A DNA stretch of 64,000 bases from Microdochium bolleyi (lineage: Eukaryota; Ascomycota; Sordariomycetes; Xylariales; Microdochiaceae), in NCBI GenBank assembly GCA_001566295.1, contig KQ964251.1, forward strand, positions 935,838 through 999,837, written 5' to 3'. Numbering within the stretch: the stretch's first letter is position 1; each line of letters opens with the position of its first letter. Positions 23,811 through 34,704 of the stretch are shown here, one piece after another. The notes beneath the pieces were generated by a model. It worked only from the letters and a program-made list of their open reading frames with translations. It had not been told where the DNA came from and did not search any database. The position numbers were made by a program, and so were the translations under genes.

Positions 23811-25009
23811 ATGCCAATCACGATATTGAAACCGGCCCCCGTGCCACCAACCGGCGCCTTCCTCGCCTCCCGGAACCGGAACGACTCGGCCTCCGAGTCG
23901 GACTCGGAGGGTGGCGCAGACGTCGACGGCGACATCGCAATGGGAGGAGGCAGCCGACGGCCCAGCAAGCGGGCGCGGACGACGGAGGATGCGGCGATTG
24001 TCACACCAGGCGAGATCATCACAGAAGACTCACAGTGGATGCGGTGAGTCCAACGATTTGGCCCGCGCATGCCTGCAAGCTCTTTGACGTTTGTCCTGGC
24101 TCGCCTCACCAGTCCACTCGCTAACGGCAGCTCCTACCACACAACAGAGGCCACGGCACATATACGACATCACAACCCCCCGCGATCGTCTCTTCCGTCG
24201 CCGGCACACTAGCAAAAACCAACAAGCTCCTCTCCGTGCGCCCCCTGCGCGCCCGCTACACGCCTGAGATCGGCGACCTTGTCGTCGGCCGCATCGTCGA
24301 GGTCCAGGCGAAACGGTGGCGCGTCGACGTCGGCGGCTCTTTACTCGCCCAGCTGCCGCTGTCGGCTATTAACCTGCCCGGAGGCATCCAGCGGCGGCGC
24401 ACAGAGACGGACGAGCTGCAGATTCGCACGTTCTTCTCCGAGGGGGAGCTGCTCGTTGCCGAGGTGCAGCAGCTGTACGGCGACGGGGGCGCGGTGCTGC
24501 ACACGCGCTCGCTGAAGTACGGGAAGCTGCGCAACGGCGTGTTTGTGGCTGTCAGCGGCACGGGAGGTGGTGGCGGTGTCGTCCGAGCCCGGCGGCAGGC
24601 TTTCACAATAGACATCAACGGCGGCGGCGGGGCGGCCGACGACGCGGAGAAGGTGGACGTGATCCTGGGCGTCAACGGGTACATCTGGATCAGCAGGCAC
24701 ATCGAGGGCGAGGGCGCGGCCGCGGAGAGCAGCGGGCCGGGCATCACGCGGATAGAAGAGAGCGTGGGGCTCAACGTCTACTCGAGTCAGAACGACCCGA
24801 TATCATTCAGCATGATGCAGGAGATTGCCAGGATTAGGGGCGTCATCGAGGCGCTCGTGGAGAACGGCTTGAGGGTCGACGAGGACATGGTCGTGCGGGG
24901 CTACCAGGAGGCCGTGGAGATGGCGAGGGCGGACGGCGAGGGCGAGGACTCGCTATATCTTGGTGGCGAGAGAGGTCGCGCTCTTACTGCTGCATTAGTT
25001 GCACGGTAG
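23811..25009 (+). CDS. RRP4: Exosome complex RNA-binding subunit Rrp4
   Basis: Two exons (23811-24043 and 24148-25009; 104-nt intron GTGAGT...ACAACAG) encode about 364 residues. The N-terminus MPITILKPAPVPP is typical of fungal Rrp4. A Ser/Asp-rich stretch with a basic patch (RRPSKRARTT) follows, likely a nuclear signal. The conserved N-terminal domain runs over the intron (EDSQWMRGHGTYT). The S1 domain is at about 117-205 (VGRIVEVQAKRWRVDVGG, ending SLKYGKLRNGVFV). The KH domain is at about 245-330 (VILGVNGYIWISRHI, QEIARIRGVIEAL). Rrp4 is one of three S1/KH cap proteins of the RNA exosome, which performs 3'-5' RNA decay and 5.8S rRNA maturation. Small glycine runs (about 217-222 and 236-241) enlarge the linker before the KH domain. 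Confidence 0.95.
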
Positions 25010-25659
25010 CGCGAAGCGCGCGGCGCACAAGCATGCCGTCTAGCATTATGAGAATCTTAAGACCGACCCGGTAGTAACATGAGACAGCTTATGATGTCGT
25101 GAAAAGCTCACAGCCAGTGGCAGTCCACACGGTGGGACAGCGCTGGTCTTGGAGCTCAGCTCCGCGGGAAAGAGCGCTTTCGCAAAAAACATGACACTAT
25201 GCTTTACATACGATATTACAAAGAAAAACAATTCTGAGAAGACTACAAACCAGCTGCTTTTGAAGATGCCGTGTAACCATAACCCAACTTGGTTTAGGCA
25301 AGGTGTTAGATACTCTATTGTACATTATACCCCAGTTTCGGCGGAGAGCCCCGCCTCGCCGGGATCCGAGGCGGCCGCATCTTTGATTTGGGGTGGGTCA
25401 CCCTTCCCTAGAAGTTGTCTGCTTGCCGTCAGCCGTCTTCTCTGCAGCGGACGATGACTTTGCATTGGGGTCGTAGCATTGTCGAACTCGAATAGACAGT
25501 ATCAACATCGCGTATGATCATCACTAGGCCGGGGTTGGTGTTTGACGCCGGGTGTCACCCATGAGGATGCAGCATGCGAAAAGTTGGTATAGATTAAGTC
25601 GGTATACATACGGAAGGGGATAGTGTAGTAAGTGAGCGAGAACAGCATGCGCAGCCTCG
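25010..25659. other. Convergent 3' regions of RRP4 and the aldehyde dehydrogenase gene
   Basis: 650 bases between converging stop codons. An AT-rich patch at about 25190-25330 would suit transcript ends. No gene seen. Confidence 0.45.
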
Positions 25660-27329
25660 CTAAGACAGGTACTTATTCTTGAGAGGCACACCGAAAGTAA
25701 GGGTCGCGTAGCCAGAAGCGAGCACGAATAACCACCTGAGCAACGCACCTTTGGCGGTCGGGCCTCCAAGCCCGAACAGCATCCACATCCAGTAGCTGAG
25801 ACCCTTGATCTGGTTGCCGTTTCTGTCAAAGTCGACCTTCTTGCTGTTGATCCACTGGTACTGCTTCCAGGCACCCATGTCGTATGGGACGTAGCGCGCC
25901 CGCAGAAGCTTCTCCATCCAGCCTGGCACTTCGACAATGGTACGTCTGTGCGTGAACGTTTCGAACGACGAGACGCCGTGGTATGCGCCTGTGCCGGACT
26001 CGCCGACGCCACCGAACGGAATGGTGGGGATAGCGCCGTGCATGAAGGAGTCATTGATGGTAGCGCCGCCAGAGGTCACGCTGTTGAGGACTATCGGACA
26101 AGCAATGTTAGTGACGTCTGCGCTGTCAAAGCATGCATAGTCAAATACGTACTCTTGTCGTTCTCGGCTTTGGAGCCAAAGGTCATCAGAGACAGTGGGG
26201 TAGGGTCAACCTGGTTGGCGACCTTGATGGCATCGTCGAGGTTGTCAAATGGCAGGATGGACCAGATGGGACCAAATGACTCGTCGACCATCATGGGATC
26301 GTCGACGGAGTCGACAAGGACGGCAGTCGGAGCAATGAAGAGGTCATCGCGGTCAGTCTCGCCGCCCATGACAATCTTGCCCTTGGTGCTGTCCAGCATC
26401 TTCTTGATTCTGTCGAACTGGCGGTGGTTGACAATGCGAGCATAGTCGGGGCTGGCGCGAGGACCCTTGGGGAAGAAGTCCTTGTTGGTATTGTTGAGGC
26501 ATTCGATAAAGTAGGGTACCAGATCTCTCTGGACCTGGACGTAGTTGTGCGAGATGCAGACCTGACCAGCGTTGACGCACTTGCCCCAGAGGAGACGGCG
26601 GGCAGCGAGGGCGACATCCGAGGCCTTGGTGACGAAGGCAGGGTTCCTGCCGCCGAGCTCGAGGACGACGGGGGTGAGGTGCTCGGCAGCCTTCTTGTAG
26701 ATGATACGAGCCACGGTCGGATTGCCCGTGTAGAAGATCTTGTCCCACTTCTGGTCCAGGAGGGCCGTGGTCTCGGGGATGGCGCCATTGACAACCTTGA
26801 AGCTGCTGGTGTCAAGATAGGTCTCAATCAGTTCCTTGATGACCATGCAGGTAGCTGGCGCGCTCTCCGAAGGCTTAATGACAGCCGTGCAGCCAGCAGA
26901 GATGGCACCAACGAGGGGCGAGAGACACAGCATCAGCGGGAAGTTGTAGGGGCCGATGATGAGGACGGTGCCGATGGGCTCCTTCTTGATGCGAGGCTTG
27001 AGGGCGGACATGGCCAAGGGGTAATCGAGGTTCTTGTCGTCCTTGACCCAGGTCTTGAGGTTGTTGATGGCGCCCATGAGGTCGGTGGTGCAGAAGAGGA
27101 CCTCGGACATGATGGCGTCAATGGGCGGCTTGCCCAGGTCCTTCTTGAGGGCGGCCTGGATCTTGGGCGTCATGTCCTTGAGGCCCCAGTAGAGCTTGCG
27201 CAGCTGCTTCAGGCGCCACTCCACGTCCTTCGTCTTGCCGGTGCGCCATGTGGCGTGGACGTGCTGGTAGCCCGTGACGATGTCGTCCATGGGGGTGTGC
27301 TCAAAGGGAGCAATCTTGACGTCGGCCAT
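25660..27329 (-). CDS. Fatty aldehyde dehydrogenase (ALDH3 family), C-terminally membrane anchored
   Basis: Two exons (26153-27329 and 25660-26090; 62-nt intron GTACGT...GATAG) encode about 535 residues, starting at MADVKIAPFEH. Catalytic features of NAD(P)-dependent ALDH are intact: Asn129 in PYNFP, Glu224 in LELGGRNP, and nucleophile Cys258 in GQVCIS, with ESFGPI further on. After the join (NDKILNSVTSGGATINDSFM) comes the oxyanion/oligomerisation part (PFGGVGESGTGAYHG). The tail holds a hydrophobic segment (GALLRWLFVLASGYATLTF) that should anchor the enzyme in ER, lipid droplet, peroxisome or mitochondrial membrane, as in ALDH3A2/Hfd1. The reaction is long-chain aldehyde to fatty acid. An in-frame upstream codon run to 27455 also exists but reads as leader. 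Confidence 0.94.
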
Positions 27330-28640
27330 GCTGGCGGTGGTGTGCGGTCCTGTGGCCGCGAGCAAGGGTTCGTCGGGGTGGATGTGCGTATGTACGAGTA
27401 TGAAAGAAAGAGAAAAGAGTCCGGACGGGAGTGGAGGATTAAGAGGCGGAGACACACGCGACGAGGGACAGCATCATCATCACTTGCACGCATGTGCTTA
27501 CGTCGAACAGACTCAGGGCTGCCCCCCAGCTCTCAAGCAGCTTAGCTCGCTGTTCCGCGGAACGGAGCCCCGGCCCTTCTGCTGCGTAACTGTCCCGACT
27601 CCAATGTTCCCCACCTGGGCGCATCGCATGTGCCTCGGCGCAAAGGTCGACAGCCTGAAGATTGGCAGGGGTCTGTCTCGCGGTGGCGTGTGCAATCACA
27701 CTCATGCATGCACCGGGCTGGAGATTGCCACGAGCTTTCTTTGCGGGGGTCGAGACAGAGCATCTTCAGGGTCCTCGATGCACGGGTGCGTCGCCGGCCT
27801 CCGACAGGCGACTAGGCACGGTCTGGAGACGACGCCCATCCACAACACTCTGACGCATCAGAGTGTGCAGTGTTGCTGCCTTGCTCTCGCGCACAGGTCA
27901 CTCGAATCTGAGGTGTTCGTACGCGTTCTGTGCAATGTCCAAGAAATGTACATTGCTTCATGGCCGGGGTTGTGCATGCAACATTGAGGGGTCCCGGAAG
28001 CCTCGGTTCCCGTCAGCCAACGCCGCGTTTGGGTGCGCATGTGCTGGCTACGCTTACATGGTGCGGAGAAAGTGTTGAGCCGCGCGCAACGAACATCACC
28101 ACCGGCTTGCCCTAAGACTCAACTCCTACCCACGCAGACGCTCACATCCAAGTCTAGGTTTGGCTGCCTCGGTCTTCCCCGCTGCAAGCACAGACATCTC
28201 TGCGTCGCCAGGTTGTACTCGCAGCAGATGGTCCAAGCCCGACAATGGTCGCGATGAGCTCTGCTCTGCAATGTGTGAGACAGCAGTGTTGCCAAATGTT
28301 TCTAGCAACCTAATCTCGACGCTGGCACCTTTCTGCCGCATGGTCAACCCCAAGGCAAGGCAAGGCAAAGAATGACCTGCCTTATGTCAGCAGTCCCGGG
28401 TAGCTCTCTCACCAGCCCTAGCAACAGCGTCCCACCCGTTCAGGCTAAGCCACGAGCCCCACACCACTAGAATTGCGAATTGTTCAAAATCCACGAACTT
28501 TTTCGAGGCCCGCCAGATTGCCGCTGTGCAGCCAGCATCACCTCCACCGGGCTCAGACAAACCGCATCACCGCAACCAAGACGCAGGATATTCACTTCTT
28601 TGCGCTCTCACGACCGAAACACCATACCCAAACCGAAGCA
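27330..28640. promoter_or_regulatory. Divergent promoter region of aldehyde dehydrogenase and eL22 genes
   Basis: 1.3 kb between two outward-facing start codons. It must hold both promoters. I see no coding signature and cannot name a specific factor site with confidence. Confidence 0.45.
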
Positions 28641-29316
28641 ATGGCTCCCAACACCGTATGTACTTGATGTCTTGACATTTACCGCTTTGCTGTTGGCCCA
28701 GTCTCTCCCCGCTGGGAAAATGGAAAGGTTGGCTTCGCTGGTTACCCCCTGCTCTTGGTAAAAGAGAGCATCGAGAGTACAGCGAAGTCGTCCTCCCATG
28801 CTCCAACGGCGGCGAAGATCATGGCGTGAAACAGTAGGCTAAGTCAAATCTCTTTCCTCGAAATACAGCAGAAGAAGTCCGGCAAGCAGGCCAAGACCAC
28901 GAAGAAGTTCGTGATCAACGCCTCGCAGCCCGCCAGCGACAAGATTTTCGATACCGCCGCCTTCGAGAAGTTCCTCCAGGACAAGATCAAGGTCGACGGC
29001 CGCGTCGGCAACCTCGGCGACCAGATCGAGATCAAGCAGGTTGGCGAGGGCAAGATCGAGATCACCGCCCAGAACGAGCTCTCTGGCAGATACCTCAAGT
29101 ACCTGTAAGTCACCTGTGCACAGCGACAGATACTGTCGTCACCGTCAAGTCACACAGCATCGCTGACCATGTACCCTCTATCTACACAGGACCAAGAAGT
29201 TCCTCAAGAAGAACCAGCTCCGTGACTGGCTCCGCGTCGTCTCCACCTCGCGCGGTGTCTACGAGCTCAAGTTCTTCAACGTCGTCAACGACGAGGCTGA
29301 CGAGGACGACGAGTAA
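28641..29316 (+). CDS. RPL22: Large-subunit ribosomal protein eL22
   Basis: Three exons (28641-28655, 28869-29104, 29190-29316; introns 213 and 85 nt) encode about 125 residues. The first exon is only five codons (MAPNT), a common design for fungal ribosomal protein genes. Family sequence is clear: KFVINASQPASDKIFDTAAF, EKFLQDKIKVDGRVGNLG, then KKFLKKNQLRDWLRVVS over the second junction, with an acidic end (NDEADEDDE). eL22 binds 25S-type rRNA near the exit tunnel. The large first intron contains no convincing box C/D or H/ACA snoRNA that I could see. Confidence 0.97.
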
Positions 29317-30203
29317 ACATGCTCTCCTGCCAAGTTATAAGCAACGACATATCACGACAACACATGACGATTGCATATCGACAAAATCTAAAACGGCGGA
29401 GTTTATGAGTTCGGGCATATCTGGGTCTTCTGGGCGGCGTTTCATCTTTGTTGTGTGTCTGCGGTCCGAAAGGCACGAGGAAGCAGACTGGGAGATGTTG
29501 AAAAGCATTCTCGTCTGTTCTGGGTAGACAAGTTTTCGCGGCGACGGTCCCTGGCGGAGCTAAATCGGCTTCATCCTGGGCCGTTGTTCGTTGGCGACAA
29601 TACAAATACCACCACCCACGGAGCCAATTGCTTCGTTCAGAGTCAAAACATAAGCTTGAAACCTTGCCTGATCCCGTGCATGTCTTGTGAAATACTTTCT
29701 CGCCCCACCTAGTTGGCCATTTTCGTCGTCTGGTCTCTAGGTACGGTAACTGCCAGCCATGAGGCGCGGTAAAAATAGGTTTACAGTTTGTTCTTTTGCT
29801 GCTTCTCGAATGCTGTCTACTGCTCAGGACACGCTTGAGTTCTTGATTCCTATTTCTCGTCTACGCTAGAACGCCGGTAATGCTCCCAACAGTACATGGT
29901 CATCAGCTCTGCCCTCTTTCGTTCCAGGGCCTCTCTTCGTTTCGTGGCTTCGTGGCGTGCTCTGGGGCGATGGACTTGTTTGTGTCCCCTGTGCCCAGAG
30001 CTATCTCTCTCCAAAGCGGCCTCCTCGGCTTATCTCTTCTTCCTCTTTTCTCTCTGGCTGCGCATGGCCGACAGAAGATCCCAGCCGCCATGCAACTCTG
30101 CTGCCTTCGTACACGGCTTCGTCTTTTGTTTATCGAAAAGCCCTCCATATTCCGCCGCCATTCGCCAACGACCCGCCCCCCTAGCTAGTGACTACGCACA
30201 CCT
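29317..30203. other. Convergent 3' regions of eL22 and carrier genes
   Basis: 887 bases between converging stop codons, with T-rich tracts at about 29770-30060. No gene recognised. Confidence 0.45.
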
Positions 30204-31337
30204 TCAAGGCAACGTCCTCATGATGCCCTCAAACGTGACCAGCGCCATCGCGTTCGCGGGGAACGCCCTCAGGAAGCACGGGACGAACCCCCTCCAGTAG
30301 CCCCTCCAGCCGGCCTCGCGGTACACCGCCCTCGCGGCGTCCCTCCACCCGTGGAACCTCTTGTCCCCGTCGCCCAGCCCCTTCCCGCCCAGCGGGTCCG
30401 TCATGATGCGCTGCTTCACCACGTCGCTCGGGTAGCTCGTGATCCAGAAGACCTGTGCCGACAGGCCGCCCGCCCAGAAGTTGATCGCAGGCGTGCTCAG
30501 GCTCGTGTTGCGCGAGAGGTAGCGCGAGAGCACGTCGTACGAGGACCACCAGAAGAAGAAGAAGCTGCGGAAGAGCAGGGTGGCCGTCAGGCCCGTGTAG
30601 ACCCCGCGGACGCCGTGGTGCGTGTAGATCTTGCGCAGGCAGTCCACCGGCCCGGAGTACAGCCGGTCGGCCTTGTTGGCCGAGTACTGGATCTGCAGGC
30701 GCGCCTTGACGTGCTCGACCGGCGCCGCGATGAAGGATACCGTGCTGCCCGCCAGGATGCCTGCGATGCCGTGGCCGTAGGCGGGGAGGTGTGCTGTCGG
30801 TGACGATGATGATGATGGTGGTGGTGGTGGCGCGGGCTGTTGTTGCTGGTGAGGATGTCTTGACGACGGCGGATGCTCCGTGATGGCGGCGGGCAGGATC
30901 CCCGCCACCACACCACCCGGGCTCGGGGGCAGGAAGACATGCTCGGCCAGCAGGCGCCTGTACACCGTCAGGCTGCCCATCATGATCGAGTCCATGAACA
31001 TCCAGCCCACGAGCGGCGGCGTCGCGCCCTTGTACAGGCCGCGCACCCCCTCGTTCCGTATCGTCTGCGCGACGCACTGCAGCGGCCCGCTAAACCGCGT
31101 GCTGTCGGTCGTCTGGAGGCGCACCTTGATCGTGTCGAAGGGGTGGCCGACCGTTAGCTTGGCGATGCCCGAGAACACGCCGGCCACGAAGCCCTTGTAG
31201 TTCTGCGACCCGCCGGCGGCTGTGGGTTTCGTCTCGGGCGTGCTGGAGGTGCTGGACATGTTGCTGTTGCCTGCTGGCGGTGGACGTGGTAATGACGTCG
31301 CTGACACTGGCGGGGTCTGGGGTATCTCGGTCGCCAT
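30204..31337 (-). CDS. Mitochondrial carrier (SLC25) family protein
   Basis: A single exon of 377 residues. Three repeats each carry the family Px[D/E]xx[K/R] motif: HPFDTIKVRLQT (about 65-76), APVEHVKARLQI and YPSDVVKQRIM, with the matching glycine/aromatic motifs (GVRGLYKGATPPL, GVRGVYTGLTATLLF, GWRGYWRGFVPCFLR). Six membrane helices are therefore expected in the inner mitochondrial membrane. The substrate cannot be assigned safely; the first repeat resembles amino-acid or carnitine-type carriers. Between repeats 1 and 2 there is a Pro/Ser/His/Gln-rich insertion of about 40 residues, encoded partly by CAC/CAT-type trinucleotide runs (30801-30833). The first 45 residues are also low-complexity. 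Confidence 0.92.
   Translation of the reverse strand: MATEIPQTPPVSATSLPRPPPAGNSNMSSTSSTPETKPTAAGGSQNYKGFVAGVFSGIAKLTVGHPFDTIKVRLQTTDSTRFSGPLQCVAQTIRNEGVRGLYKGATPPLVGWMFMDSIMMGSLTVYRRLLAEHVFLPPSPGGVVAGILPAAITEHPPSSRHPHQQQQPAPPPPPSSSSSPTAHLPAYGHGIAGILAGSTVSFIAAPVEHVKARLQIQYSANKADRLYSGPVDCLRKIYTHHGVRGVYTGLTATLLFRSFFFFWWSSYDVLSRYLSRNTSLSTPAINFWAGGLSAQVFWITSYPSDVVKQRIMTDPLGGKGLGDGDKRFHGWRDAARAVYREAGWRGYWRGFVPCFLRAFPANAMALVTFEGIMRTLP
30801..30833. repeat. Trinucleotide repeat tract inside the carrier gene
   Basis: Runs of GATGATGATGAT then GGTGGTGGTGGT on the plus strand. Read on the coding strand they give five prolines followed by a serine run in the insertion between carrier repeats 1 and 2. 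Length variation would keep the frame. Confidence 0.8.
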
Positions 31338-31995
31338 TGCGTCTCTGTTCTCCGGTGAGATGCGGTGTGTTGTGGTCGACTAAATGTGTGCTGTCTCCAA
31401 CAAGTATCGATCGAGAGAGCACGAGGCTCGAGCAGAGCGGACGAGGAGGGCCAGCTACCTCGTTGTCGGCATTGACGAGTGGTAAGCAGCGCGCGCAGGC
31501 TTCAAAATCCCAGAACAATGGGGAATGAGAAGCAACCGATCAAAAAGCCAAAGGAATCTTCCTGAGGTTCAGAGCTCCCTTCCCCACGACGTCAAGAGAG
31601 ACTCGGGGGGAAACACGCCTGAGCCTCCCCAAGAAAGTCGGGGCCGACACCGGGACAGCTCCGGGGTCCAGTCGAGACGGGCCCACAGAACCAGCAGTCT
31701 ACGACATCACGACTCGCTGGCGGCTGTCGCCGATGCAGGGACCTGGCCGGGGAGAAGTGCACGCTCCGGCGAAGCCCACTCGGGGCACTTGGCACGCCAT
31801 TGTTCCTGGCGGATCTGCACGGGCTCTGGGCCAGTTGCAAGTCGCTTTTTTTGGCTACAGAAACTCCATCGGCAAGCAGCCACCATCACTTGCACAGGCT
31901 TTGGATCATGCACGACTCTTCTCTCAACTGTCTTCAAAAACGTCCTATGGCTACATCAACCCGACCATTCCTCCCACATTGTCGACAGACCCTGC
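31338..31995. other. Intergenic between the NPP1/NLP gene and the carrier gene
   Basis: 658 bases between two genes on the same strand: the 3' region of the NPP1/NLP gene and the promoter of the carrier gene. No ORF with a domain. Confidence 0.45.
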
Positions 31996-32788
31996 TCAGA
32001 AGGACGCGTTACGCAGGTTGTCCGCGAAGTTGGGGTCTCTGAACGGGACATTGGCCGAGCCAAAGTCTGTGTTCTGCAGCGCGTCGCGGGCGGCCTGGGT
32101 CAGGCTCTCCCAGGCGATGAGGGGCTGCTCGCCGCCCTGGGTGTCGGTGGTGCCCATCTGGTGGTTGACGGGCCAGTTGCTGTAGTACCGGATCTTGGGG
32201 CGGGTGCCGCTCAGGGGCAGGCCGGACGTGATGGTTTCGAACTTGCCGTGGCCCGAGGTCGAGAGGGCGAGGATCTGGGGCTCGGCCTTGTTGACGTCGT
32301 CGAGCCAGACAATGGCCGACTCCCAGTCGTGCCGGTGGCCCAGCCCCGGCGAAGGCGAGTCCTTGGGGAAGTACCACCCGTACATGATGGCGTACCGCCC
32401 GTTGTACTGGCCGCCGCGCGCGTACACCTGGCCCAGGTTCTTGGAGCATCCACTGCTCGCGCCGCCGCTTGTCTTGAGGCCGGCGCTATGTGCAATGAGA
32501 CCGGGTCAGCATGGGTTTTGCTTGTGTGTGTGTATGTGGATGTGAACTGCGAACTCACCCAGTGTTACCGGCAGCATCGACGGCCGGGAAGGGCACGCAG
32601 CCGCCGTCGACCTTGAGCCAGGGCTTGAACTTGAGGTAGGCGTTGCCGACGGCGCCGCTGGGCACGGTCTGGGGGAAGCCGACGACGGCGTCGTGGTCGA
32701 TGACGGCCCGGGAGTCGAGCTGTGTCACCGGGGCGGCCTGGACGCCGGCGGCGGCAGCCAGCAAGGCAATGGCAGCAGAGAAGCGCAT
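31996..32788 (-). CDS. NPP1/NLP secreted protein, type 1 (necrosis- and ethylene-inducing-like)
   Basis: Two exons (32559-32788 and 31996-32485; 73-nt intron GTGAGT...CATAG) encode about 239 residues. A classical signal peptide (residues 1-18, hydrophobic, ending VQA) predicts secretion. The NPP1 domain carries the family heptapeptide GHRHDWE at 126-132, which contributes to the metal- and membrane-binding face in characterised members. Two cysteines (about 64 and 90) fit the single disulfide of type 1 NLPs. Family members from plant-associated fungi and oomycetes permeabilise eudicot membranes, but many saprotrophs carry non-toxic members, so activity cannot be read from sequence. No frameshift or stop is seen. 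Its neighbours are housekeeping genes, not an effector cluster. Confidence 0.94.
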
Positions 32789-34704
32789 GTTGGCGGTGGG
32801 CAAGGAGTCGGTGCAGGTGGACTGGATCAAAGGAGCAGCGGAGGCGTGCGTGTGCCGTTGGTGGCAGTCAGCGAGAGGGACACAGGCGAGACGGGCGAGA
32901 CGAGCGTGCCGCTCTTATACTCGACGACACGATTGGCATCGTCATGTGCTCCGCGCGAGACTGGGCATCCCTGCGCCGGCACTTGAAAGGCCTGCCAGGT
33001 CTTCCCATCTTGGTGATTTCTTGGAGGAGTATACGGTGGGCGGCATGGTGGTGGCAGATGGACCTGCCGAACGGGGCATAAACGTCCAATGTGACTTGGT
33101 CCCAGGTGGGCGGAGTTCCCTGGCCCTGGGCGATCACCAGATTGCACTCTGGACAAGGGCTGGAGTCGATGGTCGGCGTCCAGCTTGTGATAGCACGGCC
33201 GGTAAGTTGCCGTCAGGGCCAGGGTGCACATGTCATGGCAGGTCCAGCGTTGCACCGGCCAGATGAAGCAGCAGGTGGCATTTTGGGGTCGCCAATGCAC
33301 GCCGCCTCGACCCATGCCAGTCCCGTCAGGCACCGCTCCTCCCACTCACATCGCCGACTCTGCACACGTTTGCCGCGTGGTCCCTGGAGCGCCACCAAAC
33401 CCCATGCTTCGTTACAGCAACCCACGTGGGAGGATGGCTCAACGCTCACGGACTTCTCCATTGCACGTTCCCAGCGGCACCGGGATTTGCCTCCATCGAC
33501 CAGCATCGTGTCCGGTTCTCGTACAGCCCGAGTCGGCATCCCAATTGCATTATTATTCTGACGTCTGCCGGTTCCCGTCCATTCTCCACAAAAGATATCT
33601 TTGTTTCTCAATACCCTATTGTATGTGCAGGGCTGTGCTATAGCATGAACCGCCCAACTCATGGGGGTCAGATGTCAGCGCATAGTAGATCCCCGCTGAC
33701 GTACCCCAATTTTCCACCCTGTGTTCATCTCTGAGCACGCGAGCAGTTGTGAGATTGCCGTGCCGGTATGCGCCTCGCCTGCCTGCATGGCTTTGGTGCC
33801 TGGTGGTGATGTCAACAACCCTACCTTGGTACCTTTGTCCAGGCCAGGACAGTCAGTCCTATGGGTCGGGTTAGTCCATGCCGGCTCTTTACCCACCACA
33901 GAGGCAGGAGCCAAGAGCAAGATCGGCAGCTTCCTACGAGACAGTGGGTGGAACGGCCATAGCCATGCCGCTGCCGCTGCCGCTGCCAGGGGTTGGACAA
34001 TTGCGTCTGCCAAATACCCAGCCCAGACGGCGACATCACCCACGTGCAAGGTGCATGCCCGCTGCGAGCCACGCGTCCAGCCAAAGCCATGCACGTTCAC
34101 CCGCCGGGGACAGCCGGACACATGTACTCCATCACTGCAGCTCCTGCAGACTGTGACGGTCTCCTAGCACGATACTTGTCGTACCTACCCTGCCGCCTGA
34201 ACGATTGTGTAGGAGCCCACAGGTAAGCAAAGCCTGGGAGCTGCACGTCACATTGCACTTGCACGGTCTGCATCGAGGATCGATGATCGCAGTCTCTTTA
34301 TATTTGGTACCAGAACATAATACTGGAGGGGTATAAATCTAGGCGAGCTACTGTGTCCCGTTCAGGGCCAAGAGCGACCAGGGCAAGGCGAGCCGAGCCT
34401 TGCTGTCTATCCTGCAATGCGAGAGCCGAGCTCTTGGAAGAAATGAAAAAAAGGGAGAGAAGAGGCAGAGCGACGAAACCGCTACGTGTGCCTGCGTCAT
34501 CCACGAGGGGATATACACCTCGGCGTCCAGCCTGAAGCATCAGTCCTCGTCGCCTGCTCGTGGCAGTGACTTGCCATTGTTGTTTATGCAGAATGTGTGT
34601 TCGTGGTCTTTCTATATACAGGCTTCCTCATTAATTTTTTGTATTCGGGTTTGTCGTTATTTCTTCGTGACATATCGATCTGCTTCCATTAATCGACCTT
34701 CTCC
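32789..34704. other. Upstream region of the NPP1/NLP gene and 3' region of the kinesin gene
   Basis: 1.9 kb with no recognised gene. A short GCCGCT/GCTGCC repeat occurs at about 33965-33990. AT-rich, T-rich sequence at 34570-34690 lies just past the kinesin stop and suits its 3' UTR. Confidence 0.45.

Noticed and set aside
25358..25385. Adjacent BamHI- and NotI-like sites, suggesting vector contamination
   Set aside because: Only these two short sites occur; no vector backbone or polylinker continues on either side, and a NotI-like site also occurs elsewhere (about 45533).
26424..27545. 373-codon plus-strand ORF opposite the aldehyde dehydrogenase gene
   Set aside because: It lies exactly antisense to a fully conserved catalytic protein; an artefact of GC-rich codon use.
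28656..28868. Possible snoRNA inside eL22 intron 1
   Set aside because: Only a partial C-box-like TGATGT is present, with no matching D box at the right place and no terminal stem.
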